From Perlucidibaca piscinae DSM 21586 (lineage in GTDB: Bacteria; Pseudomonadota; Gammaproteobacteria; Pseudomonadales; Moraxellaceae), in contig NZ_ATUE01000005.1 of assembly GCF_000420045.1 (NCBI RefSeq), positions 1-64,000 on the forward strand: a stretch of 64,000 bases of DNA, read 5' to 3'. Below are positions 63,364-64,000 of this stretch, piece by piece. The notes under the pieces were generated by a model, which searched no databases, was not told where the DNA came from, and worked only from the letters and a program-made list of their open reading frames with translations. Position 1 is the first letter of the stretch; every line of letters starts with the position of its first letter. The translations under genes and the position numbers were made by a program.

Positions 63364-64000
63364 ATGAGCAACCTGCTCAGCATTGCCGTCGCACAACGCT
63401 CGCAGGCCGGCCGCAAGGCCGGCAACGAGGACGCCCTGGGCATACGCATGGCGGAAGCCGCCCTGCGTGGCAAGGGCGCCGTGCTGGTCATCGCCGATGG
63501 CGTCAGCAGTGCCGATGCCGGTCGCCAGGCCGCCGAGGCCGCTGTCCAGGGCTTTCTCAGCGACTACTACGCGACCCCGGACACCTGGTCGGTACAGACT
63601 TCCGGCGAACGCGTGATCACCGCCATCAACCGCTGGCTGCATGGTCGCGGTCAGCAGCACGCCGAGAACCAGGGCTGGCTGACCACCTTCACCGTACTCA
63701 TCCTGCGTGGCCGCAGCGCCCACATCCTGCACATCGGCGACACCCGCGTGTACCGGCTGCGCGACGGCGTACTGGAGCCGCTAACCCAGGACCACTGCAC
63801 CCGCATCAATGCCGACACCACCTACCTCAGCCGCGCGCTGGGCATGGACTGGCGCATCGACATCGACTACCGGCATACCGACCTGGCGCCGGGCGACCTG
63901 TTCCTGACCAGCAGTGACGGCGTTCATGGCGTCTTGCCGGCCGCCGAGATCAAGCGTCTGCTCAGCGCGGCAGCAGACGACCCGGAGTCCGGCTGCGACA
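63364..64000 (+). CDS. PP2C-type serine/threonine phosphatase, 5' part (3' end outside window)
   Basis: Translation from ATG 63364 stays open to the window edge (212 residues). Metal-binding motifs of PP2C phosphatases are present: NED at 21-23, VIADGVSSADAG with Asp45 and Gly46, ILHIGDTRVYRLRDG, and FLTSSDGVHGVL. In Pseudomonas and relatives the gene beside the nitrate transporter encodes a longer protein in which such a phosphatase is fused to an Hanks-type kinase. The kinase part, if present, is outside the window. It should be co-transcribed with the transporter from the sigma-54 promoter. Confidence 0.9.
   Translation, partial: MSNLLSIAVAQRSQAGRKAGNEDALGIRMAEAALRGKGAVLVIADGVSSADAGRQAAEAAVQGFLSDYYATPDTWSVQTSGERVITAINRWLHGRGQQHAENQGWLTTFTVLILRGRSAHILHIGDTRVYRLRDGVLEPLTQDHCTRINADTTYLSRALGMDWRIDIDYRHTDLAPGDLFLTSSDGVHGVLPAAEIKRLLSAAADDPESGCD

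Overview
The window is a GC-rich stretch of a gammaproteobacterial chromosome. It is packed almost end to end with housekeeping genes, and many neighbouring genes overlap by 1-17 bases. Gene order resembles Pseudomonas and high-GC Moraxellaceae. The blocks that show this are rapZ-ptsO, yhdP-rng-maf-mreDCB, gatCAB, hemA-prfA-prmC-moeB, lolB-ispE-tRNA-Gln-prs-rplY-pth-ychF, ybeZ-ybeY-corC-lnt, leuS-lptE-holA, proA-nadD-rsfS-rlmH-mrdA-rodA-mltB, and a nitrate cluster with a PP2C gene beside the transporter. The species cannot be named from sequence reading alone.

Layout. 1-293: the 3' end of an IS3-family element, immediately upstream of rapZ-ptsO. 1.6-11.7 kb: yjgA converges on nit2-yhdP-rng-maf-mreD-mreC, with mreB separated from mreC by a strong terminator. 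11.8-15.1 kb: the GatCAB amidotransferase. 15.1-17.0 kb: an alpha/beta hydrolase and an MDR oxidoreductase behind a palindrome-rich promoter. 17.0-22.3 kb (minus strand): hemA-prfA-prmC-moeB-like-ABC1 kinase. 22.5-27.5 kb (plus strand): outer-membrane, isoprenoid, tRNA, PRPP and translation genes. 27.6-29.4 kb: an rRNA methyltransferase and an HSL-type esterase on the minus strand. 29.5-33.6 kb: ybeZ-ybeY-corC-lnt. 33.4-42.4 kb: an accessory block between lnt and leuS (COG0523 GTPase, SDR39U1, a TolC/MacA/ABC export operon, a GST, a small membrane protein, a YdcF protein). 42.5-54.8 kb: leuS-lptE-holA, a lipoprotein, then proA through mltB for NAD synthesis, ribosome biogenesis and the elongasome. 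54.9-64 kb: assimilatory nitrate/nitrite reduction (nirD, nirB, nasA and an FAD subunit on the minus strand; a NarK-type transporter and a PP2C phosphatase on the plus strand, the last cut by the window end).

The most informative regulatory feature lies between the divergent nitrate operons. A 20-bp inverted repeat with 18 of 20 matching positions places one sigma-54 (-24/-12) promoter in each arm, back to back. Both have short leaders of about 27-30 nt. This implies that transport and reduction are switched on together under nitrogen control. Other notable points are a probable AUU start for mreC, promoters inside ispE for the tRNA-Gln/prs unit, an ispE stop codon overlapping the mature tRNA 5' end, a 111-bp convergent overlap of lnt with the COG0523 gene, and a lipoprotein joining an NlpE-like and a META/HslJ domain. 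I found no CRISPR array, rRNA, prophage, or convincing wholly new multigene system.
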